From assembly GCA_022701365.1 (NCBI GenBank), contig JAKUHH010000284.1, forward strand, positions 1,084,140-1,148,139: a stretch of DNA of 64,000 nt. Reading direction: 5' to 3'. Origin of the DNA: Mycocentrospora acerina (lineage: Eukaryota; Ascomycota; Dothideomycetes; Pleosporales). Both the position numbers and the translations under genes were made by a program. The notes below the pieces were generated by a model that was given only the letters and a program-made list of their open reading frames with translations, made no database searches and had not been told where the DNA came from. Below, one piece after another: positions 11,151-23,646 of the stretch (position 1 is its first letter; each line of letters begins with the position of its first letter).

Positions 11151-13481
11151 CTAAATCATACAACTCGGATAGTTCTCGCGTAGGGGTACAACTGGGCAGA
11201 GAACAAAATTGGCGCGATTGCCTCCTACATGGATAGCATCGCTGGTATCCTCAAGAGATGATTCTCCATACCAGAGTCGCATCGGGGGCGATTTGTATCC
11301 TGGGATATCAGGCTGCTCTTCTGATGGACAAATGTCTACGCGCAACGTCCAACCTTTCTGTATCCGGCAGGCGGCTGGGAACATCTCGATTGCGACTTCG
11401 ACCACATCATCAGGCCCGCTTAATAGTGCTACATCTTCTTGTTTATGAGTGTGCCATGGTCGCCAGGGCAGGGATTTTTTAGCATCTGTTTTCCGGTGGC
11501 TGACACGTAGAAAACCCTTCGCAATTGGCTCAGGATTGTTGCTGTGAGCACCGTAGGCGACGGCAAGTCCTGTTTCGTCGACTGCCCACAGAATGACAGC
11601 AACGTCAGCGTCGGGCGCTGTTGAGGAGATATTCAAAACTGCGGCAAAATGGCCAGCCAGCTCAACGTCCTCGGTAAATGGTGGAGAATGGAAGCTCACT
11701 CCTGAACTTCCTGAGGGAGGCGCCCGTGTTGGGTAAGCGAATTTTTCCTCTGTTGATTGAGGAGAAGGAGATTTGATTGATAAACCCTTTTCGGGAGTGA
11801 GATACCATTTGGTATACTGTGTTCCTGGTACGGGCCAGTTTTGTTCCTTGCGCCAGTACCAAGCCTGATTGCCCAGACGCATCTGAACTCCCACTTGTTC
11901 AGGGGGAAGGCAATCATCTCCTTTGAGATAATGATTGAGAAATTGAAGAATTTTACCAGCAGCTTCCCGACTCGGCCAAGAATAGTAATCGGAATCAACG
12001 AGCTGAAGATGCGTATTCTCTCGCCGCCTTACCATCCACGCTTCGTAAGCACCTCGCCCGTGAATCATAAATATCTGCGATGCAGCTAGGAAGCATGGTA
12101 TGTTCACAGAGTGTTCTGGATTAGAGCTGAGCATCTCCCAAAACTTTTGATAAGTAGGGTTACTCTGCATCATCCCTTCGACATCCAGGTGGTCATCCCA
12201 CTTTGGCGACACTCCGCGCACTCGGGCAAACCAATTCTCTAGATACCGGGTTGTTGGAATACCGCCAATGTATGCGGCTTCACGATACGAGTCAATGTCG
12301 GCTGTAATCTATCAATACAGGTTCCATGTTTGCAAAATAGAAGAGCACGACTTTGATGGAGGACATAGAACTTACTTGCATATGGAACAAAGCACTTTAA
12401 TCCCTTAGGGTTCAGAGCTGCTACTGACCATTGTGTGTTTGCCCCGTATGAGCTTCCCACCATTGCTACATTTCCATCGCTCCATGGTTGCTCGGCAGCC
12501 CATTCGATTGTCTCAAAAAAGTCGCGTGGCAACTGTCCAGGAACCCACCGGGTACCAGGAGTCTGCGACACACCTCTTGGATCGATTTTAACCATGGCGT
12601 AGCCGTATGGCACATAGCTGAAAGTATTAAAAGTGGCAATGTTTTCGAAACCCCGCTGCGTGGTAAATGACTCTGACCACGGTCCTAGTTCGGGCAGCTG
12701 TAGTTCTGTGCCGCCGGGGGTTGAGTGCCAGTCGTCCTCCGCACGCTCAAAGTTTACAATGTCTTGCTCATCATTTAGATCAGGTCCTCCCCAGGGTACA
12801 CGTCGTCCATAAAGCGTGCAGCTAACAAGTACAGGGAACTTCTTGCTTGGCTGCAGCGGCAGGTAGACATCGGCTAGAATATGGCCCCCGTCGGACGAAG
12901 TGATCTTCAAATCTCGGAGCACTTTGAATCCAGCAGCCTCTCGACGAAGATGATTGCGGGTGAGAAAGACAGATTTAGGACGGAGGTGCAACTTGGAACA
13001 TATTTTCGTCAAAACTTCGTCTAAATCCGACAGGTTGTCCGAATCTAAGTTGATCTGCGATGCATATGCTCCCACAACATCTTCTACCTGAAATATATGA
13101 TGAGTAAGTTTCCTAAATATGAGCCAAGTATGAAGAAAAGCGAACGATAGACAGAACTCGACTTTAGTAATGGAGAAAAACTCTTACATTTCGATCAATC
13201 GTAATTGGTTGTTCAAAACCTTGACCAGAAGTCAAGCTGAAAAGCAATCGTGCACGATTAACGATGCGAGGATGGAAGGTTGGCGTATCGATGGGGACTA
13301 AGTCTGAGATCCTCATGACTGCTTTACCGACGCTAGAACCTAGAACAAGGCTACCAATCGAGAATGTTACCTCCTTGCCCTCATCGTAAATGAAATTTGA
13401 ATCAACAGATATGACACCTTTGGTGGCTCCGCTGTCATAGGTAAGGCCAGTAATGTCGACGAAAACTCCAGTCATTGCCAT
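11151..13481 (-). CDS. CocE/NonD-family serine hydrolase with extra N-terminal module
   Basis: Three exons on the minus strand, 13481-13188, 13087-12376 and 12301-11151, encode 718 residues. Introns are 100 and 74 bp. The alpha/beta-hydrolase core follows the X-Pro dipeptidyl-peptidase/cocaine-esterase pattern: VLVSCTLYGRR, PYGYAMVKIDPRGVSQTPG, the nucleophile motif GSSYGA (Ser about 311), and TDIDSYREAAYIGG just after the second intron. The C-terminal half has the PepX_C-like jelly-roll pattern (SPPFTEDVELAGHFAAVLNI). The first exon (about 98 residues) is an additional module with DEGKEVTFSIGSLVLGSSVG, a pattern I associate with bacterial surface lipoproteins. No signal peptide is seen, so a cytosolic esterase or amidase is likely; substrate unknown. 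Confidence 0.85.
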
Positions 13482-16018
13482 GATGAATTGAAACTCAATT
13501 TAAAATTACTGTGTTCAAGAGTAGGTTATGTATTTGTATAAAAAAATCGGCTGAAAACATACTTATAAACATAAGTTCGAATTTGACTTGCTTAAGGCGG
13601 GGTTATGGTCGGACAATTTAGAAAGAGACTGACCCGGTGATTGCCACGTAAAGCAATTCACCGAGGAGAGCTGCACCTGTAAATCATTCGGATGGTGCGC
13701 TATGATAAACGCGAATTAGATTAATCCAACTTGTTAAAGTTTCTCATTATTTTAGGGTAAATCTGCTTTTAATTGAATCAATTATAGCTGCATCCAAACA
13801 TCTTGAGGTCGGTTTGATCCAGGGTAATTATTGCTAAGAACCATTTAGCACTAGATATACCTCTACCTAATTGGGAATGTCTCGCATTGCTTTGGGATGA
13901 ATCAAGCTTATTGTAAGAACAAAGCGGATCAACTTGGTCGTGCTCCAAAGCGTTGTCTGCTCCTGTCAACACCCTGAATTCACCGTACTAGACTCGGACT
14001 CGGGATCGGGCCTATCGGGGTATTGAAGTGTTAGCGCTTGCTTTGCCCAGGTTCACGTGACACCCAGTTCTTCTGATCACACAAAGTTGGAAATGGTAGG
14101 TCAAAGGTCATTTGCTTTACTAGAACTGTAATTTTAATTTAGTGAGGTCGTCTTTGTAATGTCTGATTTAAGGTAGTAATTTTGAGAACTGTTCTACTGG
14201 GAAATATAATATTCGTCAACACATAACGCTATATCAAATTAACGTGACCAGTCTATCACCCTCACTATTAAGAAGCATACTTGAAATGACTCGCTTGCTC
14301 GATTGTGCTTGAAGGGAATCTGATAAGCAACATACTGTCTCAACCAAGTCTTAACATCAGAACAACACATTGAAACAACAGATTTTGTATGCCAAAGAAC
14401 AAAGGCTAGGGATTGCATATCGAACAGGTCGTTATAATAAAAATGGAAATATTAGAAACGTCGGCATTTGAGTCAAAATAGAGATTTTCTGAAATTCGAG
14501 TGCGCAAACGTGTGTGGTACCATTCAAGACCATTTGATGCATACTTTAATAGAAGAAGGTTGGCAAAATGCGTAGGAAATGCCGGCGTACAGAAAGTCAT
14601 GGGTAAAAGAATGATATGCACAGTTTGAATTTCTAGGGTAGGTATACTGTTATGGTCTGGCTTGCTACCTCAATATTTGAAAGGATGAATCTGTAGCCAG
14701 TGCCCTGTTTGCATTCATGATTTTGAAAGAAGATAGAGAGTAGATATTTTGAGGAATGAATTTATGTTTTTTCCCGTGTAACATGGGAGAGCACACTCTA
14801 CTTCGCAACCACCATGCCGTTTGTGGCGAGGTTGCGAGCGACAACTTCTGGACTATGAGCGAAACTACATTGTACTGTGTGAATAAGACACGGGAAACAC
14901 ATGTCAATTCACAGTCATTATTCGCTAAATATGGAGACAATAGAACAAAGTAAAAAGTGTAGAAAGCTGTATTGAATAGAGGTGTCTACGTACAGTTATC
15001 TAAAGCCCACGACTTCGACCAGGTCCCGTTTTCTGAAGACAATAAAAAAGATGCCGGAGGGATGCAGCGTTCAAAGCTAAACTGTATAATTAGGGATATC
15101 GAGACTGATGAAATTCAAAAGTGTTATCGAATTAAAGGCCTTTAATGGCTTTTTCAAATAGGAGGGCGAAGAACGCGCACTCACTTGTCGGCACACTTGC
15201 ATAGATGTGCCATATAAGCTTAGACCAGTAGTGCCCCGAGCTCAGTAAAGCGGCCCCGACAGCTCAAGGCGGCCAAACCTATGTGAAAAAGATATTCAGT
15301 AAGGCAGGCTTTTCTCGGTGAATCTTGCAATAATTTAAAAAAAAACCACGCGGAAGTCATTTATTATTTCATGATTTTAAAAATGCAATCATTTTCGATG
15401 AACGCTTGCAATGTATGACGGCTTTATTATGTTCTGCTAGTTAGTCGAGGTCTTTTGAATGTTATCTTCTGCGTATCGTAGCGTGCTGTGCTCGTTCCTC
15501 TTGTTTCACAATCAAAGTACTTCCGATTGCGAACGTTTATTCTACTTCAGAACAAGCACAGAATAAGTTGTCAAAAGCAATTGTGTCAAGCGATTGTTTG
15601 AAGTAATTTGAAAGTGAATGGGGGGCCGGTGATGCTCTATCTATTTTTAGTTATCCCGCGCGATGTCGAAAGACATTGGGAATTCCGCATGTTGCGTGAT
15701 CCTCTCAGCAATTTCGCGTGCATCACGGCTCGTTGAAATTTGCATACACCAATCGCAAAGTTTTCCGCAACCCCGGGGCAAACTCCAATTTACGCTCTGT
15801 CGAGATATTACACTCTGTTTGATACGCGTGAGTCGCAGCTTCGGTTGCATGCACATAAACGGCGCGAACGCCGTTTGGACCCACCTTCGCGAATTCCCAT
15901 CCTCTAAGAGATTGGTGCAGTTTGGATTTCAATTTGTTTTGAACGATATGAAACCAAGAGTGCCGATAATCTCGACAGCTGTTTTCCCATTGCTCAGACC
16001 GCCCTCCGAACCTACAGC
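13482..16018. other. gene-poor AT-rich region
   Basis: About 2.5 kb with open frames only up to about 90 codons in the first part, none with a recognisable family. The frames at 15.6-16.0 kb shadow the promoter and start of the oxidase that follows. No repeat or RNA gene seen. Confidence 0.5.
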
Positions 16019-17745
16019 ATGTTTTCAAGCTTCCTGGCGACCTCAGCGGTGGCTGTATGGGCTGTGGTATCTGTACTCCCAGTCATTTCTTGCGGGCCTA
16101 CTTCTTCCTTTCATATCTTTCCGAGAACGCCTGCAGCAGGTATTGACGTGAAGACACTTGCGCCACATCTCTCTCCCGCAGCCAAAATTTATCTCCCAGG
16201 AAGCTCCGAGTTCACTACGTACACCGTTCGCTGGTCCAACTTGGAACCCCCAACTCCAAACATTATCGTTGTGCCCGGGACCGAGAAGGATGTCGCAAAA
16301 ATTGTGAGATTGCTCCAAATCAGCTTGTTTTTGTTCTAAAAAGATGGAATTAACGTTGCTCGCTCCAGGTCAAATTCGCATTCGAACACGATATTCCTAT
16401 CCTTGCCTATAATGGTCACCACGGTACAATCACTACATTGGGTAGGATGGAATACGGCATTGAGATTTACCTACCTCAGCTGAACACCATCTCCATCGCC
16501 AAGGACAATAAGACCGTGACAGTTGGTGGTGGTACCAATTCTAAGAATTTGACAGATGTCCTTTGGGCAGCAGGGAAGCAGACTGGTATGCCTAATTTAA
16601 TCTTAATCTCAGCATGAGCTATTTACTAAGCATTTTTCTAGTCACTGGAACCTGTGAATGTGTCAGCTTCTTGGGACCTGCTCTCGGAGGTGGTCACGGC
16701 TGGCTTCAGGGCCATCATGGCCTCATCTCGGATCAGTTTATTTCTATGAACGTTGTACTTGCGAACGGCGACTTAAAGACTATTGACGCGAATTCAGACT
16801 TGTGGTGGGGCATGCAGGGTGCAGGCCATAATTTTGGAATAGTCACATCGGTCACGTCAAAAATTTACGAGATCGTGCACCCGAACTGGGCGATTGAGAC
16901 AATCATCTTCAGAGGCGATAAAGTCGAAGCCGTCTACCAAGCAGCTAACAAGTACATTCTTCAAAACGGAACTCAGAGTTCGGATATCATTAATTGGTCT
17001 TATTGGCTGAACGATGCGTCACTCGATGCCGAGAGAGTAAGATATGTCCTGAATAGAGAGTTAAATATTACTATCCACTCGTTAACATGGCTAATTTATC
17101 AAGCCGGTTATTATCATGTACATCATACAAGAAGGTGTCGATGCCGTTGATCCTAGATACACGAAACCTTTCCATGACCTCGAGCCTCTCGTCATCTCGC
17201 CCCAATCCGGCACATACAGAGATCTCGGTGCCTGGACAGGTATTTCGTTAGACTCTCCTCCATGCCAGGATTTTGGATTCAATAATCCACGCTTTCCTAT
17301 ATACACAAAGTCATACAACATCACCGCACAGAAAAAGGCATACGATGTCTACGCATCAGCCATCTCAGGTTCTGGCTCGCCTTACTATAATTCCATCTTC
17401 ATGTTCGAAGACTACGCAACCGGGGGCATTCGAGAGCGTGATTATAGTGCTACCGCATTTGGTCATCGCGAAGAACTCATTCTCGCGGCGCCGCTCATAA
17501 TTTATAGTCCTACTGATAAGGCGAGAGATATTGCTGTCGAGCAGCTTGGAAACCAGCTGAGAAACATCATCTTAGAGGGCACGCAGAGTAATGAACTTCA
17601 CACCTATGTGAATTATGCCTATGGGAATGAGGGGCCAAAGAGCTGGTACGGATACGAGACATGGCGTCAGGACCGTCTCAATGCACTGAAAGAGAAATAT
17701 GATCCGAAAGGAAAGTTTAGCTTCTACGGGCCGATAGGATCTTGA
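16019..17745 (+). CDS. secreted FAD-linked oxidase (FAD_binding_4 / BBE family)
   Basis: Four exons, 16019-16303, 16369-16585, 16642-17036 and 17104-17745, give 512 residues. Introns of 65, 56 and 67 bp all keep the reading frame and carry TAAC/CTAAT branch points. A signal peptide (about 1-25) precedes the FAD domain: PNIIVVPGTEKDVAKIVKFA, AYNGHHGT, VTVGGG, and LGPALGGGHGWLQGHHGLISDQ. The berberine-bridge C-terminal motif is YVNYAYGNEGPKSWYG near the end. The family carries flavin on a His (probably in NGHHG) and sometimes also a Cys; the usual Cys in the glycine-rich loop seems absent, suggesting a single covalent link. Members oxidise sugars, alcohols or secondary metabolites outside the cell. 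It stands alone, with no biosynthetic neighbours. Confidence 0.88.
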
Positions 17746-20700
17746 ACAAATTCAGAGGGTTTCTACAGCTCGATTGTGGTATTACCTCAATATTTATTTG
17801 ACAGATTGAATAATTCAAATCATTTTCTTTCCACATCTCCCTTGCTGTTTTCTTGATTAAGTTGTCTTTAACAGCGCTGAAAAGAAATTGGGGGCACCGT
17901 GGACAAGGACGTTACGCTTGGACGAGGAAAATAGGAACGCGTAATTAACCAACAACTAGAGTGGAAAATAAGTAGTATCTAATATTTTAGGCAGCTTGAT
18001 TACGAAATTTTAAGAACTTTTCAGAGAGATACACAATTGAAGAGTCTTTAAAAATTCGAGAAGGTGATATTGCTGTCGAGAGCATGTTGGTAAACTGGAA
18101 GCGAAAAGGGTTATTCTCCAGTCATACTTTATGTCTCAGCCTCGTTCGAGCTTGTCTGTCGCTCTTTTTCCTAACTACTCTCTTTTTTGGGTGAATAAGA
18201 CTGTAATGTTGATGTTTAACTTACTTTAGTGTGCAAAGCGGGTTGGTTTTAGAAAGGTAGCCGAATGGGTGGTGAGACAGGTAAGTAATTTAGAAATCAC
18301 TAATTGATCACATCACATACAACATACGTGCGTGGTTAGCAATCACTAAAAGTTTGCTTGATAATTTCTTAATATTCCCCATCCATGGCCTATACTGGTC
18401 TAATATCAGGTGTATGAAAACCTGCGCACACAGTGCGACTATAGTCTCCTGATAACACACTCATAATAATGTAACACGTAACACTTCCAGCAATTCCCTT
18501 CCAAATTGGGTGACACTGGGTGCGCCAATGCTACTGTACAAACTTGAATACAAGTATTAGCTTGACTGAAATTTTGTAGAACAACCCATTTGTTCATGAT
18601 TGAGCATGTTTGTTTAATCAATAGGTTTATTGAAAACAAAAGGTCATCTTCTGCATGTGCAAGAGATAGATAAATTGTTTGCAATAGCTATTTTTCCGAC
18701 ACGGTTACATCGCTCTACAAATTGCTCATTTTTGGAGCCTTACGTTTCAACGATGTGTAGTTACTTTAGTCGCGATGCGACCCTTGGCTCCTGGTTCTAC
18801 CGTGAACTCGACTAGTTGATTTTCAGAGAGGGTTCTGAACCCGCCGTTCTAAAAGAAAGTTAGAAGTAGCAAGCCAATCACACTGGAAAGGAAACGAACT
18901 TGTATTTCTCTAAAGTGGGCAAAACCTTTCTCAGTTCCGTCGTCAGGACTAATGAATCCATATCAATTTTCTTCGATAAAGTATGCGACTTTTCCGACTT
19001 GTCTTTCCATTGTAAGAGTATTTAAAATTTGCCAATTAAATTTTGAAATGCTAATTGTTATCCGGTCACTAAAATGAGTGGATTCTATCAAGTAAGATAA
19101 TATATTTGACAACTTGTATACCCTATCATTATTTCGTAAAGTAATAAATGACGCATAGAAAAATGCTTTAGGCTAGGAAATGATTTCTTTTTATTCAAGC
19201 ACTGTCATCTTACATGCAACTGGATTGATTTAGGTATCAACTGAACTGTATCTTGGACATTTTCAATAGTTAACTCTTGCAGGAAGTTCCATAATTCGAA
19301 AGTGACACGCCCGAGTTATGCAGTACAGATTGACTCTTTTCTTAAGTTCGTGGTCGGACTTCGAAGTTTTCCTTGTGCATGTTTCGAAAATTGCCAAGAC
19401 TTCAGCATAATTCCTTTTGTAGTACCAAGGAAACTACGTACATGAGGCAAATACCTTGGCAGCTTTCCAAGACGTTCAGATATAAAATCAACGTCAAAGC
19501 ATATCAATCTAATGCTAATTTCCGCCATAAAATTTACCAACATTGTTTTTTTGGACCCTGCGATACATGAAAGACTAAACATTTGCAAACTGTAGTACAG
19601 CATGCGTAGCCTTTTAAGTCTTCGTGATTTGTTTTTCTATTAGACGATTCTCATCAGGCGTTTGTATGCACATGCCTCTACTACAAAGTAACCGCTTTCT
19701 TTGTAAAGTCTTATATTTTTGTCAGTTCTTGTGTAATCAGCCTATTGTTCTGCCTTTCAACTAAAATCTTTTTAGATTACGCTTCTCTTCGCATCCATTG
19801 TAAATTTGAACATGCATCATTCAGGCCTTAATTATTTGAGCATCTTTTAGACTTCCACAATAACATTTTAGCCCTTAGAATTAGAATCATTCCACTATTC
19901 AACTATCAATACTACACTACAATGTATTGACTTAGATAAGCATCAAATAGTATCACTGGTCTACCATCACGTGTGTTTGCATGGCGGAGCTTGGCGCCAA
20001 TTAATTCTCCTATTTCACAATTCTACTAATGTGTTTAAGTCACTTATCTAATGGTTCTTCCACAAATACCGTCTTATACGTCCGCAAGTCGGAAAGGACC
20101 AATTTATTGGTATATTTTTCCCACCCCTCAATGTGATTTGATCTGTGATATCTACTTCGAGGGAACTATTGTCAGAATACACTTCTATTCCACTATACCT
20201 TGCAAGAAAGAAGGTATTATGATCTATCATCTGATAGACCGCGAGATAGAACAGTATATATCCTCAGGGCGAACCACTTCCTGACATTAGCATTCTTCTA
20301 CAGCCGATCCTTAGATCCTATCAATGTAGTGACAGTCTGTCTATCTATAACCCATAACTGACTCTTATCCATCTTCAAGATTCTATCTATTACACTTTAG
20401 CGAGTACTGACAATTCGGCATGACTAAATTATGATTTTTCAGCTAATTGAAAAAATCTCCTAGATACAGTTTCACGATTGTCGGCCTTTGTAGGGCTCAC
20501 TTGGTGGGTTATTAGCATTGACATGTATGAGAGGTGACTTAAAAATTGTTAAAGAAGGCAAATTACTTTGGTCTCTGGACTTCAAGAATCAGAAAGATAG
20601 ATGATCTTCAGCTTGTGTGCAGTTATATAAAGTCGTGAAATCGCCCAGAAAACTTATCACTTAGTGAAAGCTTAACTGTCATCTAAGAGATGCTAGAATT

Positions 20701-21662
20701 TAAAAATTTGAAAGAGTTTCATGCCAGAAGACAAGACAATAGACATTTTAAACAAGTCTCGAAAGACGATCAGAGACCTCGCGAAGAAGGAAGCTAGTCC
20801 ACGTCGAAACCAGTACATAATACGCGTGAAGAATGATATCTGATATACAAACAAGCTGATGGAGTTGTAAAGATTAAACTGATAATTTACATCAGAATCT
20901 AGATACCGAAGTCGATTGGGTATTTCAGCAGTGTACTTATTGATTCTATCTTCTTGTGTCGACGGTGATTCGTACAATCTTGGAAAAAAACGTGTGTGAG
21001 GCGTAATGATGACATGAGTAAGGAGAGGATATGATTGGAATAGATAAATTAGAGAACTGATGATTGTATTACTACGTGTATACTATCCACAATATGAAGG
21101 AGGAAATTGCGTGCTGAGTCATCGGTTAATGCTACAACCAATCAGCGTGTGGCGCCTTCATGGCGACCACCGCGAACACTTAGTCCTAAATTTCCCAACG
21201 AATCGAGAAGGTGAATACCCTGCTTGTGTATAAAACTCGATTATGTAGGTCACATTGTGAATTATATTGGAATCCTAGCGAAAGTGGAAATATACTCGTG
21301 AGATACATTTGAAGTTGACGACCTTAGATAATGTGTAGATTTCTGGAGAATGTTGCTGTTATATGATTTGAATGTTTGTTAAGGTGGCTCAGGTGGCCCG
21401 ATTTTGAGAGTAAATCAGGCAAGGTAGAGTTCATCTTCGAGCCAATACAAGTGCTTCTATTTGTATTGCGACAACTGGAGGAAAAAATAAATATCATGCA
21501 GCTGCACATTGCTTTTTAGGTATCACATGTTCTTTTGTGACACAACTTGCGCCTATTTAATCTGTCAAGGGCACCTTCGATAATCCCTCTTTGATTGCTC
21601 TCCATCACCAATACACTACTCTTTTCCACTTTTCTCACTTTCTATCATAGGTGTTTTTGATC
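17746..21662. other. 3.9-kb gene-poor AT-rich region
   Basis: No open frame above 95 codons and none with a known family. The sequence is unusually AT-rich compared with the flanking genes. The last part is the cold shock gene promoter: tataaaa near 21230 and a pyrimidine-rich tract at about 21598-21650 that ends in tatcatag just before the ATG, which could be a 5'-UTR intron acceptor or simple leader. Confidence 0.5.
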
Positions 21663-21926
21663 ATGGCAAGAATCAAAGGCAAAGTCAAATGGTTCAATGA
21701 AAGTAAAGGGTTCGGCTTCCTTTCTCCCGCCAATGGATCTAAAGATGTCTTTGTTCACTTTAGTGCGATACAAGTGTGTTAAATCATTCTTCCCATCAAC
21801 GTATCATTAATATTATTTTAGGACGGTGGGTTTAAAACTCTAGAAGAAGGTCAAATCGTCGAGTTCGAAATTCAAGATGGGCAAAAAGGCCCTAGTGCGG
21901 TCAATGTAACAGCCATTTCAGAGTAG
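21663..21926 (+). CDS. bacterial-type cold shock domain protein (CspA-like)
   Basis: Two exons, 21663-21773 and 21822-21926, separated by a 48-bp intron (gtgtgt...tttag, branch cattaat), encode 71 residues, matching the 70 or so of bacterial CspA. Both RNA-binding motifs are intact: RNP1 KGFGF and RNP2 VFVHF, after the opening KGKVKWFNESKGFGF. The C-terminal half has LEEGQIVEFEI and QKGPSAVNV, as in bacterial Csps. The protein is just a five-stranded OB fold that binds single-stranded RNA/DNA; in bacteria it acts as an RNA chaperone at low temperature. Eukaryotic cold shock domains normally sit in larger proteins, so a free-standing CspA-size gene with a spliceosomal intron suggests old transfer from bacteria. 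It is isolated in AT-rich DNA. Confidence 0.93.
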
Positions 21927-22889
21927 AGATAGGAACCTGGTTATCAGGGTAATGAATGGAGAGCTTCTATACTGTGATGATCAGCTGGTCTGTATTAATG
22001 CAAGCTTGTATTCCACCTCGAACATGATATCGCGTAGACAGTCGAACTCTCTGCTTTCGTCTGTTTATATGAGACTACTGCCTAGAATGTGCGTACAGAA
22101 GAGAACCTGAAACATCTCGTTTATAAAGATAAAAAAAATTAATCATTAAAGAATTAGGAAAAATAAAGAAATTAGGAATGTTGCATTAAAGCAAAAAATC
22201 TAGATATTTTAAATTCCAATTTTCGTTTTAAATACTTCAAGGTTAAACTTTTATCTCTTTTAATCTGCTGTTAAAAATTAAATTTTAAATAAAGTAAAAC
22301 AAGAATGTCGTCCTAGATTAATCCATGGAATAAGATTAGTAGAAAAGACCTTAATTAATATTTATGTCAAAAACATTTCAACCAAATGATTCGTGTTAGT
22401 TACTACAGCCTTTATTTTACATCACGAAAGCAGCGTTTTTTGTGAATCAATCGATACTATGCACCAGCTGATAAATCACACCAAAAGACTTGGCAAGCGA
22501 GAAAACGCTGTGCTGGTGCAACTACGGACCAAGAAGATTGAAATTGAGGTCCTCTTTTTTTCACCGAGGGATACTAAACGTCACTGGTCTGCATCGCGAG
22601 TGTGAACAGAGAAGACAGAATTTATCTGATGTCTTCCGCTAAAAGACTCGCCGTGTCAGCTGCCCGTTGTTATTTGGGCATAGCTGTGAAGAGATTGGTG
22701 CGAATAATAAATAGCACATAACAATATTCGATCAGCCAACAATCACACGTCTGAGAGGCTGGCAAGATTAAATCGGGTTTGTTTTAAATGCTCATCTGAA
22801 ATAAATTGCCTTATCCAGATAACAGCAGTTACACGCCACGACAAGATGAACGATTCTACATTCTACCATTAGTCCTACGGATTTGCCCT
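21927..22889. other. AT-rich spacer after the cold shock gene
   Basis: Very AT-rich, especially 22120-22380, which is almost only A/T runs. A 70-codon open frame at 22393-22605 has no recognised family. Nothing else seen. Confidence 0.5.
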
Positions 22890-23646
22890 TCAAGCTCTAT
22901 TGATCAAGTCTCTTACCATCAATATCTCTACCCCTACCTGCGACTACCATATATGGCATCAAATTTTCTAAGCTCTTGGGTAGGTAAGCAAGATGGTTGA
23001 CGGTGCCTCATGCCACGTGTAGAGATTCTCCTTCATTTGTCTATCATTTTTTGTCCTGGCCACATCTTCCAAAAAATCTTCGAAATCCTGAATTTGTTTG
23101 GACGGCTTAGGCAGATTGCCATCGATATCGAAATAAGTCGCTGCTTTTGTTTAAAATCATTTGACGATCCACCACTTCCAACAGTAGCATAGCCTTCATC
23201 GCGAAACGATTCAAGGCCTTCTCCGAGGCGTATGTTCTGTTCTGTAGCGCCTGAGTCGGATTCCCCAGATAAAACCGACAGCTGGAGGATAGGTGTCCTT
23301 TCCTCAGGGAACATGATGCCCATGGGGACATACACACCGTGGTCCCACGCACGATTCTCGACCACCGGAGAGAATTCTGCAGTGCGACGATGCGTGCTAA
23401 CGTTTTTGGAAAGGGCTGCATCGCCAATACCCTCATACCGAAACTCAAAGCAGATTGTAAGGAGAAAATCGCGCATATGCTCAAAGTCGTGGTAAATGCC
23501 CGGAGAGTCACTGACACTGATGTGAGGATCGCCTGTTTCCCAATAAGCTGTGATGAGGATGATGGCCCTAAAATTATTGAACACATTTTTGCATTATCTG
23601 AGCATGGCGTGGTAGCTTTCATGATCTCATGTGAGAAGAAGGAATG
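22890..23646 (-). pseudogene. relic of a class III extradiol dioxygenase (LigB/DODA-like)
   Basis: Reading the minus strand, family motifs appear in order but in changing frames: FFSH near 23640 (start of the fold), RAIILITAYWET (about 23570-23535), AWDHGVYVPMGIMFPE (about 23350-23300), then GSGGSSNDF. A shift of one base follows into YFDIDGNLPKPSKQIQDFED and NLYTWHEAPST, and a further shift into ENLMPYMVVAG, with in-frame stops nearby. Intact members have SAHWE where this copy has TAYWE, so the metal-binding His looks changed to Tyr (CAT to TAT). Frameshifts, stops and ligand loss show a dead gene. The intact enzyme would cleave catechol-like rings with Fe(II) or Zn. I describe the breaks only. 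Confidence 0.75.
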
